DNA of 64,000 nucleotides from Phytophthora hibernalis (GCA_012656075.1 JAAKBF010000068.1:372001-436000); one strand, 5' to 3'; positions 21,305 to 33,786 are shown, numbered from the stretch's first letter. Notes: generated by a model not told the origin, from the letters alone. Program-made: numbers and translations.

Positions 21305-21799
21305 TAGCTGTGAGCGACACAAGCAACAAGCAGGTAATTTATTAGTTTCTACAGGAGATAATACTTTGTATATAAAACCGGATATAAATGCGCATTTTCT
21401 TATTCTAAGGAGCTATTTAGTTTGGTAGGCAACGAAGCCACTGGCAACTTGACAGAGCAAATTCATGTACGTCTATTTGCCTAAGTTCATCTGCCGGTTT
21501 CGCGGCACAAGCAGATGCGCCGAGAACGTTCACTTATCTGACAAAAACGCAGGATAGATTTTCTACCTTACAACGACGTTATCTTATTGGCTTCAACACT
21601 GTGAGCTATAGTACGCCAAGGACCTCGTGCCTGAGGTTGCGAGCCCGAGATCTCGTTCGGCAAGTTCACGGATTCCACGACGGGCGAGGCCCACGTCATC
21701 CCCACGAAGGTCGTCTCGTAACAGGCACTACAAGAACATTGCGACAGCTAGCTATCCGTGAAATGGGCGGCCAGATCGTAGAGCACCCCGTCGGCTTGG
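21305..21799. other. spacer between piggyBac and hAT coding remnant
   Basis: No gene is supported. It may include the 5' non-coding end of the hAT element; I could not identify its terminal repeat or an 8-bp target duplication. Confidence 0.3.
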
Positions 21800-23950
21800 G
21801 CGATGGCGTTAAGGTCCCTGACCTACTACCTCGCTCGCTCAAGTTCACGCCGGGTCAAGTGGCTGTTTTTCTTCCGACCGGGCCGCGACGAGGTCGTTCT
21901 TGAATATCATCGATGTCGCTGCGGCACGGTTCGGAAGCAGACACATCGCAACGGCTTTTCCAACCTGATGTCTCACGTGCGGAGCGAGCATCCCGACTAT
22001 TTTTTTAATTATTATACGGATTATTGTGTTACTGGCGAGATACCGATCTCTAATAACCATGCATGACTGGCAATTCCTTCCTGTCACGTAATACACCTGT
22101 CTCCTCCTTTCCATACATGTCTCCTCAGTTCGACGAAAAGTTATGGCAAGCTGTCATCTCCTCAAACCAACTTCGACCCGTCTTCTCCCACCATTGATCC
22201 ATGTCCCCGCTCATCATACAAAGCGCTCCACTGTACAATTCATGCATCCTGACATCCGCCTCTGACGCAACTGCAACGCTCTTCCGCCGATCCATTGCGT
22301 AGTTGGCCACCCAGTCCGCTGCTTTATTGTGCTGCCTGTAGTGATGACTGCATGTCAGCACCCCGCAAAGACCCGCTAGTCGTTGCGTAATCCGGAACCA
22401 ATGTTTCATCGTCTTGGACTGAGCATCCCGACTACGAGAACGTCATGCTAGCCTCTACGACCGCCGAAACTGGGTCTATCATGAACTTCGTTCGTCGCTC
22501 ATCCCTCAACCTATTCAGCTGGTTGGAGTGGCTCCTGAAGAACAACCGACCGCTGAACTTCTGTGAGAAGGACGCGGCTAGACGGTACGTTGTGCGATAT
22601 TTCTAATGTTCCCGATCGCTAAAAGGTAATCTAATTGTTGTGCTAATTGTCTGTTGATCGGTTACTCAAACCTGGATCCAATTTGTGTAGAAACGCTAGT
22701 CTCCGGTATGCGCTGCGTGACCACGGCTATTGAGCGCCTGATCGCGGCCGAGATGCCTGCGCTATTTGGGCTTATCCTTGACGGATGGACCCATGCCTCG
22801 GAGTATTTCCTTGCCGTCTTTGGTCGCTACGAGGTTGACGGCGTGACAAAGACGCCGCTCCTCTGCTTGGCTCCTTTACTCAATACTGAGGACGAAGACC
22901 TCACCGCCCGTGTCTACATGGAATTTCTCGCGACTATGTTACCACGAGTCTACGGCAAGCAGTTGGACCAGTGCTGCTTCTTGGTCGCCGACAACTGCTC
23001 GGTCAACCGCCTGCTAGCGACGTTGATGGGCGTGCCGTTGGTCGGCTGTGCCAGCCACCGCCTCAACCGTGCCGTCCAAGTTGAAATGGCGGAGTTCAGC
23101 TCGGAGATCGACGCGATGCAGAAGCTGATGCTCAAGCTGCGCACGCTGAACCAGTCGGCCAAGCTCAGGTACAAATCAATTGTGTGGTCAACAGAATTTC
23201 TAAATTTGTTTCTAATTCTAAATTGTTTCTAATTGTGTACAGACAAAATGCTCAGCTTCGACCAGTCATCCGCCAAGACATCAGGTGGGGTCGACCTATG
23301 CCATGGTCGAACGATACTTTAAGCTGTAGAATTCTTTGACGTCAACGACGACGACATCGCGGATCTGATGCCGTCGCCGGCAGTCAACCGCCGCATCCGG
23401 GGACTGCTGAAGGACCTAAAGAAGGTGGAGTCTGTGTCGAAGGCACTGCAAGGAGCGGACGTGTCGCTCCTGGATGCGCGTGCGTGGCTAGATGGATAAA
23501 TTTCCATCAAGCCCACAACGCGAGATTCATTGGTACGTTCCATGTATTGTTGTTTACGCGCCATTTTTTATTATGAAATCCTAACACATATTTGTTTTTT
23601 ATTTTTGTTTTAATTATTAGGTCCACGCGCAGACATCGTGCACAGCCCCGATTTGAGTCGGGGTGTACTCGGGTCCTGGCCAGCAATTCCAGCCGGCTGA
23701 CGCGTGCTGAAAAGGCAGCGTTGGCACCTTTCATTGCCAGCACGCCCGTCATCAGCGAGGACGAGAGCGACGAAGAAGGTCGTTCGTCGAGCAGATCCAG
23801 AAGCGTCGTCGTCTAGCTGCTGAAGCCACGAGGTTCGACCTCCTGCAAGTTATTCCTGCGACGTCGAACGCGGTCGAGCGCTTTTTAGCGTCGCTCGCAC
23901 CACATTCGACCAGGAACGGCACAGTCTTCTTCCAATTACTTTGGAGATGA
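21800..23950 (+). pseudogene. hAT-family transposase, degenerate and interrupted
   Basis: The N-terminal BED-type zinc finger (HRCRCGTVRKQTHRNGFSNL then H-x5-H) is followed, after an inserted LINE fragment, by SSLNLFSWLEWLLKNNRPLN. The RNase-H-like core follows: LILDGWTHASEYFLAVFGRY, LAPLLNTEDEDL, FLVADNCSVNRLLATLMGVP and GCASHRLNRAVQ. The last parts are separate frames encoding a linker and the dimerisation motif TSNAVERFF-like near 23855-23885. Frames are broken repeatedly, by possible introns (about 22580-22690, 23170-23245, 23515-23620) and by indels. The LINE insertion inside the coding region makes this copy non-functional whatever the base-level errors. Confidence 0.8.
22000..22420 (-). 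mobile_element. 5'-truncated LINE (non-LTR) insertion with 14-bp target duplication
   Basis: The direct repeat GAGCATCCCGACTA flanks the insert exactly (21986-21999 and 22421-22434). At the left border a T7 run begins at 22000, the reverse complement of a 3' poly-A tail. The minus-strand frame 22409-22125 encodes the end of a retrotransposon RNase H domain (CSHHYRQHNKAADWVANYAM) and a C-terminal tail. Short length, tail and target duplication are the marks of target-primed reverse transcription with 5' truncation. It splits the BED-finger and core exons of the hAT transposase. Confidence 0.9.
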
Positions 23951-24010
23951 TTCTCTTTTGAGAGAAAACAGCGCGCACTGGGATGCCCGTACGGTTGACG
24001 AGGCAACACG

Positions 24011-25591
24011 GTAAACCTTCAATTGATTTTGTGTGAATCATTGGATAAGTTATTCAGTTTTTTTACGTTGCACCTTCTGCATAATGTATGTTTGAGCACG
24101 TTGGCTGGGAAGCCATAATTTATGAAGCTGGGAAGGACATGATAAATATAAATATTATTTTCGAGAGCCCTGCCGTATCTGGCTACGAAATAGCGACAAT
24201 CAAAAGTACTTGATTGTCGCTGTTTCATTCTCATTTAATGAGAAACATGTTCTATAATACACACAAACGCCTGATGCAACGCGCGACTGTGTCATAAATT
24301 ACCGAGCTCCTTCGTGCGCAGCGCGACTTTGATTATGAATAACGCCGCGTTTTACACGGAGAAGCTCTGGATTGATTCCTGCTGCAGAGTTCCTTGGCAA
24401 AAACTCTGTATTGCGTTGAGGACGCAATTCCCATACCAGTATATGAGAGTACGGGACTCAACTTCGAGTCTCTCGTGGTCACTCATGTTCGGTCAGGTCC
24501 CAGTACAGCTGGGAATCCACTCGCCAATCTTGGTTTATTGGGGACCGCCATCCATCGTGGATGACAGCCAACTATCTTGGGTTGCTAGTGAAATTTTTTA
24601 GGCTTGGTGCTTTCCTTCTCGTGCACGACACGTGGCTAAACTAATACCACTTTGAGTTTCACTCGCAACTGCACAAGCGTTCGTCTTCTCCTTCTCTCCG
24701 TTCAAGCACTCACTAACGCGCCAAAGCTGATACAGTACAGTTACAACACAGACCCTGATGAAGTAGTCGTTTGGCCGAACAGTGACCAGTGTCTTCGTTT
24801 TCGTACATTTTCGTTGTCTTGTATTCAAATTTAGTTGGTGGAAAACTATGTACCGGCGTATTTCTATCCGAAATACGAGGCTGAAGCGGCCAACACTAGA
24901 TTCTACTTGCGTTCGATGAAGTGACAAATATTTTTAACCTTCTGGTTTTGAAGCTTATAGCTGATAATCTTTGTTTAACACATTTCCTTAAACCAACATT
25001 CAGTGGGTGGGTAGATTTTGATGTTACCCGTGGCCGTTACGGTCGACATTCATCTGGGGTTTTTCATTGTCAGTCGGTTATTATCTATTATGGGTAAAGT
25101 ATCTTGATCTGACTAAGCTGATGTATCATTTGGCTACACCTTTATCTAATTAAAGAGTGGACTCCCACCGATTTCGACTAAAAAATCTTACATGGATCTT
25201 ATATATATATAACAGGTCTATCGATTTCAAAGATATTTGTAAACTGGCGTCCTTCCAGAAAGAAGATTTTTTAAAAGTATATGCATAAAAGGTAAGGGGT
25301 TTTATTAAAGGTTTGAGTCCCTTTAGGAGAAACTCTGGATTAAAATCCAGAGAAGATGTTACAAAATAGGGTGCAAACTAAGTTGTGATTATACTTAAAT
25401 TAAAGTGCTTAAGGTGCAAATTAAGTTGAGATTATACTTAAAGGGCGATGGTGATTTTATAGTCCATCTGAAATTTGTCACTAATAACATATGTATTTAC
25501 TCATTTGTCCTAGCAGATAGGACAAAAATGTGTGTATGTATTGTGTTTTATATGAGACCCGGTGAAGCCGTTTTTGGTACATCCTCTCCCT
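24011..25591. other. A/T-rich gene-free region with repeat traces
   Basis: No gene is supported. ACACGGAGAAGCTCTGGATT at 24354-24373 repeats the 16081-16100 motif. A 20-bp near-perfect palindrome CTCTGGATTAAAATCCAGAG lies near 25331. A TATATATATA run is at 25201. AGGTGCAAA(C/T)TAAGTTG(T/A)GATTATACTT is repeated in tandem near 25370 and 25410. The base composition is that of decayed non-coding transposon sequence. Confidence 0.4.
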
Positions 25592-27560
25592 TTATATATA
25601 TGTACCTCTACTGTTTTGGAATTCTCTGAATTTAATGTCCGAGTTGTTCGAGGGAGAAGAAAGCTCAGCTAGCTTTGCCCTTCGTTCTTGCGTTTCCGAG
25701 TTCAATATTCGCTTGCCGCGCACCTGTGTCAACCCCGCGTCACCGCAAGTCTTTATGTAGACCAAAAGTAGTGTCCTGTGTCTGTCACTGCCGCTGACCG
25801 AATATGCACTTACCCTGCCTGTCCATCTCCCATAGTGATGCCTTGCGTTGTACTTCGTTTGGTGACGCCTCCTCGAATCCAGGAGTGATGTACACTGCTG
25901 GGGCCACTCCAGGTTTACCGTGGTGGAAAGACACATCCCCCGTATATGCATCCACTCCGTCCCCATTTCCACCATCGTGCCACTTGCATTGCCGCCATCG
26001 CGTCCAGCTCTGCTCTGACGGCAGAGATTGCAAGCCCTCCTGACATCCGAGGCAGCATAGCTAAATCTGCATCGATCGGCGCCCGTGTCCCGGTAACCAC
26101 TTCTGTAAATTGGCCGGTGTGGAGTGGACACTCTCGTCGTTCATCCGCCGCGCCTCACGCGGTTGCAGCCACATGAGACCGTGGTTGAACTACGGTGGCA
26201 TCGATACTGCACACATACTGGTCGGGATGAGCTGGAATTTTAAGTGCAGTGAGCGAGTGACAACATGAACGACGAATAGGTAGAGAAGCTCTGGATAAAC
26301 CAGAAATAATATGCACAGCTATGGGACGATGGACGCTTTTGCCTTGGTGCACCCGATAGAGAAGATGACGTGTCCGTAAATGTTGATGCACGTGGCGGTG
26401 GCGCTCGAGATCATGAACAAGGGACATATGTTTGCGCGCATGCCAGCAGGACGAACGCCACCTGCGCAGTATGAATCGAGGAAGAGAGTCGGAAGATGGA
26501 TCTTCACGGTGTGGCCTCCCCTACTAGCCGATCAGCCGCGCGAGTAGATCGGCGAACAGCAGGGCGGAAGGACAGCAGCGAGGACTTCGCAGGACAGTAG
26601 ACGAGAAGACACCAAGGTGAACAGCAAGCGGCGACCGAGGACGGCAACAGCAAGCGAAGTCCAGGAGGTCAAGGTCGATCTAGACGGCGGTCGCAGGATA
26701 CCCCCTCCCCAACAAGAAGCAACCCATTTCGTGCTCCCATACCGTTCATCTCCTCGGAAGACTACACACTGATGCACGAACTTGATACCGTCGACTCTGC
26801 GGGACTGCCGACACCCACCTCTCTCATACTCAGGACCGTACTCCGTTTTGGCTACTGGGAGATTGCGCCTGCTCACGACTCGAATGACACGGCCCGCACG
26901 TAAACTCGTGGTTCTTCATATACTTCGTGCTGCACTCGTCCTTCTTGTCTGTGGTACGCTGTAGCTGGTATTGCTTGCGCCGCGTCATCATTATTCTGCT
27001 GTACTGATGCATCAGCTGAGTGCAGCAATGCTGCATACCTAGACGACGATGTACTGCTATCTGGGGAGACGTCGCCGTTCTTCCATCCACAATCGCGTCA
27101 TTGACCGCAGTTGCTTCTGGTTGGGTGACTGCACCCGGTCTTGAGTGGACCCAAGGGCCCCGTTCTCGGCGTACATCTGTACTGGACTACTTCCCCGGCC
27201 GTCATGATCATTCTTCTCATCGGGTCCCGCGTACTTCTGCAGTTTTGAAAATACTTAACAGTGAGGTTTTTCACCAATCATGGGGTAGGGAAAGGGAAAT
27301 TAAAACTCGTTTAAAAGCTATTTCAAAACAGCGTTTCAACAGCTGAAAACGGGCTTCCGGATTGGCTAGTACATTTCAAATCTATCCTCGCAAGACGCAC
27401 TACAATCGCTTTGAGCTGCAACAAAAAGATGACCTTCAAAACCTATCATACATATGCAAGCCTACAAAGCTAACAAATGGGTCTTTGTTGACGTACATTA
27501 GCTTGACGATAGCTCAGGTAGCGGTGGTTATCATGATGCTCGTATCCCAAAAAAATCGAA
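25592..27560. other. probable decayed retroelement sequence
   Basis: Many short overlapping frames on both strands occur without a continuous product. Fragments on the plus strand between 26320 and 26560 (ALEIMNKG, RMPAGRTPPAQYE, RKRVGRWIFTVWPP) look like gag/pol remnants of an LTR element, and the Ty3/gypsy piece immediately downstream supports this. No LTR pair was recognised. Confidence is limited because the family matches are partial. Confidence 0.35.
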
Positions 27561-27577
27561 AAGAAGTTTTAGCATGT

Positions 27578-27815
27578 GGTGAAGTATAGCATCTCTGAGC
27601 TCGAGTGCTTGACCGTAGTTTGGGACGTGCACTTGTTCCTGTAGGGCCGCAAGTTTACGATCGTCACCGATCACGTCGCGCTCAAGTGTCTCATGACCAC
27701 TAAATAGCCGGCGGGCCGACTGCACCCCTGGGCTCTCACGCAGCAAGAATTCTACCTCGAAGTGGTCTCAGGGAGAATCGTGTGGCCGACGCTCTCTCTC
27801 GCGGTCTAGTCCAAG
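27578..27815 (+). pseudogene. Ty3/gypsy RNase H fragment
   Basis: Translation in plus frames gives KYSISELECLTVVWDVHLF, GRKFTIVTDHVALKCLMTT, AGRLHPWALTQQEFYLEVV and VADALSRG in the order expected of a Ty3/gypsy reverse transcriptase-RNase H C-terminus. In-frame stops (after HLF and TTK) and a deletion in the tether mark it as dead. An integrase or chromodomain could follow downstream, but I see only weak traces. Confidence 0.7.
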
Positions 27816-28594
27816 ACGATGTGGCGACCAGCAGTAAAGAGAAGGTGACTGCGGATGACCCGCCATTGGAAAGTAACGTACAGCAGCAGAAGACGAAGCA
27901 AGTGTAGAGAAGTAGAGAAGGCGACAGTGAATTCAGTGCTCGCCCAACCAGAGCAGAAATGCAGGTATCACGAGGTGATTGCGTCCAAAATTTGAACTGT
28001 TATTTCTTATCCGGATCAGAGAATTTCAGAGCTTACGCGGCCCACGCACGTGTTCGACTCGCGATGCTCCCCTACTGCTTCCTTAGTCGGGGTTGCTGTT
28101 CCGCTCCCGCTCACCACTGCCCGTAGCGCGTCAGCAGCCATGACCTCATCATTTTCAGGATCAATATATGCTGTTACAACTGCCTCCTCGCACAGATCAA
28201 GCGTAATACCTTCCACCATCTGCTCCAGTAGATAGGTGGGGAAGAAGTAGGGTAGGAGAAAGAGCAACGGGCGCTCAATTCACGCCCTGACACATGGATT
28301 TTCACCACGAAGTTACCATTGGCAGCAACTTCAACGATCTGGATTGGTCTGCAACAACGGTGACCGAACTGGATAATTCCGGGTCCACCCGCTGGTTGGT
28401 AGCGGCACACAAACTGCTTCGGTCGAAACTCGCTCCGGTGCCGCATGAACGGTCTAAAAGAGAGATCATGGTGAACGGCGCGATGACGATTGGCAGTCGC
28501 GTGACCACAGAGCTTCCTACCGCAAGGTTTTGTTGCATGACGTCAATACTGCAAGAGAGCTGGCAGCTAATAGCAGAAAGATAAGGCCCGTCAG
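27816..28594. other. degenerate sequence flanking the YR retroelement
   Basis: Overlapping short frames on both strands. A minus-strand stretch around 28040-28440 (ANGNFVVKIHVSG; EGITLDLCEEAVVTAYID) may be the C-terminal end of another LTR-element polyprotein, but I could not place it with confidence. Confidence 0.3.
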
Positions 28595-28711
28595 TGGGTC
28601 GTTTTCCAGAATCTGGGTTTGACCCGGATAAGGAAAACGGGGTTTCCAGGATGCGGGCAAGGAATTGTCACAAACAGCTCGCCAGTCTAGTCATTCGCAG
28701 TTTAGCTTTGT
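28595..28711 (+). repeat. split direct repeat A1
   Basis: 117 bp starting TGGGTCGTTTTCCAGAATCT and ending GCAGTTTAGCTTTGT. It matches A2 at 33787-33902 with only a few single-base differences. Confidence 0.92.
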
Positions 28712-28746
28712 AAAAACTTCACCCTCCTCGTTACCAAGAATCGATC

Positions 28747-30790
28747 ATGTCTATCAGTTTTACTCGTGGCGACCATCTCGTTCTCCTCCCAGAAGATGCC
28801 CCAGGCATTTTTGAAGTGTACGCTAAGGTCACGAGGGTTTTCGGCACGTTGGCGGACGTTGTCGACGTTGATAACGCCGCACACAAGTGGAAAGTGTCGA
28901 CTGCCGTCGCTGTGGCTCGACAAGTCACAGCAGCGGTGGCCACAGGCCCCCAGCCAGGTCTGTGGTTGCGCCAAGGCGTCGTGGTCCAGTTGGAACATGC
29001 GTGGGTGTACGGTCAGGTCGTGCGCGTGACCGACGAGCAACTTATCGTGCGTCATGGCACCGGTGGGGAAGTGACGGTGCGGATCCCGGACGTAATTCAA
29101 GTCGACCCCATCATCGCGCTGCTGCTGTGGGCCTCGAGGCGGCCAGTGACGAGGCCGCCGGCGAGATTAAAGGCCACCACAGCACGCTCCTCGATCGCTT
29201 GCTGGGCAGCACGACCAAGCGCAGCCCGCGTCCGTCGCGGGACGCCAGCGTCCTCCTGCACAACGTCGTACCGATGGTCGCCATCCCGGAGGGTTCCATC
29301 AAACGTTCGTGGATCGACCCACAAGATGGCACAGAGCGCGTGTTCCCGTTGCAACACGCAATCGATTTCGTCCACGTCACTGACAGCACGGCCCGGAGGG
29401 TGGCCAAATCCGTGCGTGACGCCGTTGGTGAATCGTTCTGTCGGCCACCAGTGAGTACCCTCACAGAAGCAGCCGCGGAATCCCCTGTCATGACCGGAAG
29501 GTTGCGCACGAAACGTTCGCCCCCATCGGAAGACTCGTTTTCGAAGTCTCGAGCACTGCTCCATAGAAGGATGCCGAGCCAGACCTCAACGCGCGCATCA
29601 TGGGGAAATTGAGTGCGGACCCTGTACTGCTCGTCCACTTCTTGCAAGTCGTCGCGCCGGCAGCTCAACCGTCGCACGCCGACAGCACCGCTGAGCCAGC
29701 AGTTCCACAGTCTAAGCGCCACCACCCGAACTCGTATGAAGGTAGCCCGGAGAAGTCCAAGCCCTCGAAGTTCACGCTCCAGCCAGACCGTCAGCGCATC
29801 CGTGTACGCCGCGCGATGACGGCGCCGGCACTGGCAGGTACGTCGCCCGTTGATTTCGTTGATAGCTTGATCTCGCACCACGCAGTCCATTCGCACCGCA
29901 CCCAGGAACATGTTCGATCTCCAGTTTGGTACGCATGGCCTGTCGATCATGCACCTCGCGTGGCTCAGCTCAATCCAGAAGATGGAGTGGATCATGAAGT
30001 CAGGCGTAAACATGCAGAACTTTTCATTGGCCGTCGCTCTCCCTCCGGCGTCAACGCCTAGATCGCTGGAGGAGATCAGCATGGCGTTGTCGAGTTTACA
30101 TACCTACTGCGTCGCATTCTGCACAGTCGACGTGGTCGCTGTCGCACAGGAACTGTTCACCTTCGTTTAGCAGCTCCTCGGCCACGACACGTGGGCAGCG
30201 GACGACCTCCCTCATCTCGTCTACTGGTTGAACAGCCGCCTGGAGTAGTTCCGCACGAAGGCCGTCCACGACCTCAATGGCGGAAACACCAGACGTACGG
30301 TGTGTGCGTCCATCGCAATCACAGACCAAGACTACCAGGCCATCGTCCAGCAGTTGAACCAGAGAACTCTGGCGCGACTGCGACCGAGTGTAAGCGCAGC
30401 TCCAGCACTGCATGCCCCCGCGCGGAAGTATCTAAACGCCGGCTCCAGTCGCCCGCTCAAGCAAGAGCGGCGCCAGTACGAGCAACCCCGGCGGGGCGTC
30501 TCACAGTCGGACTTTGCAGCAATCAGACAGCACATCCCACGCCGCGACAACCGCGAGTTGTGCCTCCGCTTCTTGTCGGCCAAGGGTTGTCCCGGTTCCC
30601 GTGGTGACCCAACGCAATGTGATCAGCAACACCGTATCCACGACACTCCCGAGACGCTGCACCCGATCTCCGCGCCTACATGCAGCGCTTCGGTGGTCTA
30701 CGCGCCGATCTCCAGCACGTGTGATACGCGGCGCCGAGTGGGTATCCCGCACTGTCCAAGCGGCCCTCACAGCGAGCTCCAGGTCACCGA
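28747..30790 (+). CDS. gag-like region of the YR retroelement
   Basis: From ATG 28747: a small beta-rich N-terminal domain (SFTRGDHLVLLPEDAPGIF ... VVVQLEHAWVYGQVVRV), then in shifted frames a region with LLDRLLGSTTKRSPRPSRDA and HNVVPMVAIPEGSIKRSWID, and basic/Pro-rich linkers. Towards the end RELCLRFLSAKGCPGSRG followed by C-x3-H forms a CCCH-like knuckle of the type found in DIRS-group Gag proteins. At least three frame changes occur (for example near 29100). Capsid or nucleic-acid binding is the likely role. Exact end and start of the following ORF are not resolvable from this copy. Confidence 0.6.
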
Positions 30791-30799
30791 AGCAGCAGC

Positions 30800-32600
30800 A
30801 GCAATTCGAACGTCCCAGAAGCTCGCAAAGTATAGTCTGCGCTATGTTGATAATAGAGCCGATTGGCAGTCGGTATGGTCGCAACTTGCCCGTCGGTCCC
30901 AGCTCTCCTTACCAGATCTCGTGCGAGTTGTGCGAGGCGAGTCTACCAGCGACAGTCGTCCGAACAAGGCGCTGGACCCAACCACGTATGCGTGCATGCT
31001 CCACGGCTACCCCCATCACAAGGTCATGATGCGTATTGCCACTGAAGGGTTCCACGTACGGCGGCTACGGCAGCACCCGAATCAGGTTCAGTGACCACGA
31101 AACCATCGATCGGCTGTGGCATGTAGCGACCGCGTCGTCTCTCGGATCGTGAAAGGAGAAGCCTCAGGCACATACCTCGTAGTGGACGCCGAGTTGTTCG
31201 AACGCTGGGCGGTTCACGTGAGTCCGTTCGGCGCAGTTCCAAAGGGGAGGACGCGGAGGCCGCCATCCGCCTGATCCACGATCTATCACACCCGTGTCAA
31301 GATTGTCCCAATGATCTCACAGACAAGTCGTCGCTGCCTCCAGTCCAGTACGTGCATGTGGAGGCGTTAGCTAGGCGAATTGATCTCCTGCGGTCGCGTT
31401 TCCCGACGGTGGAGATCCTCATGCTCAAGGGCAAAGTGAGCGGCGCGTTCCGGCATCTGCGCCAACACACTGACGATGTGGGATGGATGTGTGGTCTGCT
31501 TCCGCAACGTCAAGCCGATGTCGTCGATAAATCTGCACCATTCGGCTGGACAGGGTCGCCGGCGATCTACGGCATCTTCGGTCGCGCTGTCTCCTTCTTG
31601 GTCGGCAGAGAGAGTCCAGCCAGCATGGACGCCAATGCGACCGACGCAAACCCATTCTTTGCCTACGAATGGGTGGACGATCTCGTCCTGATCGAGCCAA
31701 ACATGGGTGTACGGTGTCCTGCCGCCGAAGACACACTCCGACTCGCAATGCTGGCAGTCCTGGACCAAACGCAATCAACGAGTCCAAGTTCACGTCGTGG
31801 TCGACGACCGTCACTGCGCTGGGCTTGGAATGGGACACAGTCGCGTTGACCGTGACAATGTCCGTCGTCAAGATCGAGAAGGCGGTCGGGCGCGTAACAG
31901 CCATGTTATCGTCGCCCAGCACGCACCGCCAACAGCTTCAGTCTCTGCTCGGAAGCCTACGCCACGTTTCATCGTGTCTCCGGGCCGCGCGTCCATTTTA
32001 CTAGCGTCTTCACGCATTGTACTGTCGTTCGTCGCGTCATGCTTTGATCAAGCTGACCGACGACGCACTGGACGATCGCCAGTGGTTCAGCAGCATTCTT
32101 CGGTATGGATCTCTGTGTGGCATCCCCACGCGACTATTTGATCAGCTTCCGGCCCCTGATGTCCACTTGTACATGGATGCCAGCGACTACGGGTTGTGTG
32201 GGCTCGATCCGGCTCGCCGCCTGTACCTGACCGTGGTGTTTGACGAGCACGAACGTCAACTCATCCGCTCCACCACCACGAAGGTCGCGTTCGATATCAA
32301 TGTGCGAGAGCAGCTCTGCATCGCGTACGCGTGCGTGCTCTTTGGGGCATCGTGGAGTAACCAGGTGCTGACATCGTGGCCACACATCGTTGCTGGACGG
32401 ACAATCGCACAGCTCTAGCACGAACCAACACGCTGGCATCAAATAACACGCTGGCTCAAGAACTCAATCGGTGTATTGGCTTGTCCGAAGCCACACACAG
32501 GTTCCGAGTTTCCGCTGCGCATCTACCTCGAGCGGCGAACACAATCGCAGATGCGGGATCACGGCTCAATGTCGCCTCCAATCGACGTAAGTTTACTAAC
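30800..32600 (+). CDS. reverse transcriptase-RNase H of the YR retroelement
   Basis: Copies the element RNA to DNA. Around 31140-31340 the fingers motif reads VVDAELFERWAVHVSPFGAV then RLIHDLSHP. The palm holds KGKVSGAFRHLRQHTDDVGW, a PFGWTGSPAIYGIFGRAV block and the catalytic box YEWVDDLVLIEP (31660-31700). A thumb-like helix LQSLLGSLRHVSSCLRAARP precedes RNase H with YMDASDYGLCG (32170), an E in NVREQLCIAYA, and CWTDNRTALARTN. The frame changes after a G4 run at 31244-31247, after about 31760, and near 32010 and 32390; each matches a small indel. All catalytic acidic residues of RT and RNase H are readable. Confidence 0.82.
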
Positions 32601-32611
32601 TGTGTTCGTGA

Positions 32612-33737
32612 ATGGACGCAGGTTGTGGTGCCAGCGACACTACGCAAGGTGTACAGGACATTCGCCACCAACTTCAAGCCGCATCACTGACCGACAGCTC
32701 TCGGACGGCGTACGACCGAACGTGGCGGCAGTGGTGCGAATGGCGGTCCATCGGCGACAGATCAGTTCAGCTACCACGCGAGCAGGAGCCCCAGTCACTT
32801 GAGCTCGTCGAGTTCGCCATCGCCTGCTGGACGGGAGCAGCCGGAACCGGAACCAACTCGCCAGCGACCGTGCTGTCCAAGGTCAGCCACTTGGCGTGGC
32901 ATCATCTGCAGCGCTACGGATACGGTGTCCAGCTCCACGCCGCCCACCTCCTTGCTATGCGCGGGATGCGTCGGTTGTCACCACCTTCCAGCCTCAAGTC
33001 TCCCATTACAACCGAGGTCCTCCGTCAGCTTTGCCGCTCCTCGACTTTCGTCGAACCCACCACCGTGTATTATCGGGGCTACAGTCATGGGCTTTTACTT
33101 TCTCCTCAGGCGCTCCGAGTACCTAGCCGTTTGTGGCAAGACGTCGAGATTCATTATCCAGAGAAGTGACATCTTCTTCACCGATGACAGCGGTGCCCGG
33201 GCATCCAAGCGGGACACAGCGACCAGCGTGACGGTCACCTTCAAGGGCAGCAAGACGGACCAGTTCGGCGAGTTGACAAACAGAACGCTATCCCGATCGG
33301 GAAGCTCGTGGCTGGGCCCAGTACGTGCAACGTGGGCTCTTGTCGTGGAAGGAACCAACGCCGGGCGACCTGAATCCTCTCCGCTGTGTGCGCTCCCAGA
33401 CGGCTCGACTCTCACGGCTGGCGAGGTGACTCGATGGATCAAGATCGCGGCACGACAGTGTGGACAAGACGAGACACGCTACAGTACTCACTCACTGCGG
33501 AGTGGCGGCGCGACAGCACTCTTCGCAGCCGGGACCACCGACACACTGATCAAGCTCCACGGTCGGTGGAGAAGCGACTGCTTCCAGCGGTACGTCCATA
33601 TCGACTGCTCCTCGACCGCCAAAATCGCCAGAACGATGACACAGGAGAAGCAGACCACGATACTCGAGAAAGAACGAGAACCGACGCTTCGCTATGCTCA
33701 CCAGGGGCTGCCTCCATTCCATGCAGGCCGTCGGTAA
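32612..33737 (+). CDS. tyrosine recombinase (integrase) of the YR retroelement
   Basis: Integrates circular DNA by site-specific recombination. The N-terminal SAM-like part reads SSRTAYDRTWRQWCEWR ... FAIACWTG ... TVLSKVSHLAWHHLQRYGYG. The catalytic domain has the first Arg in YFLLRRSEYLAV, HSLRSGGATALFAAG (His-x-x-Arg), LHGRWRSDCFQRY with His/Trp position and the nucleophile Tyr in RYVHID. All residues of the R-HxxR-H/W-Y set are present. One frame change occurs near 33090, between the two halves. The last codons and stop (33737) lie inside repeat B1, so the repeat is partly coding. Length and motif order match DIRS/Ngaro-type recombinases. Confidence 0.85.
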
Positions 33738-33786
33738 TCGATCTTCCCCGCTCGTGCTCGAGCGTGGCCCCCAACGCGGATGGAAA
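33705..33786 (+). repeat. split direct repeat B1
   Basis: 82 bp starting GGGCTGCCTCCATTCCATGC and ending GCGGATGGAAA. It abuts A2 with no gap and matches B2 at 33927-34008. Confidence 0.93.

Noticed and set aside
25592..26131. 179-codon minus-strand frame as a gene
   Set aside because: No conserved domain, three overlapping alternatives on both strands, and it lies in decayed retroelement sequence.
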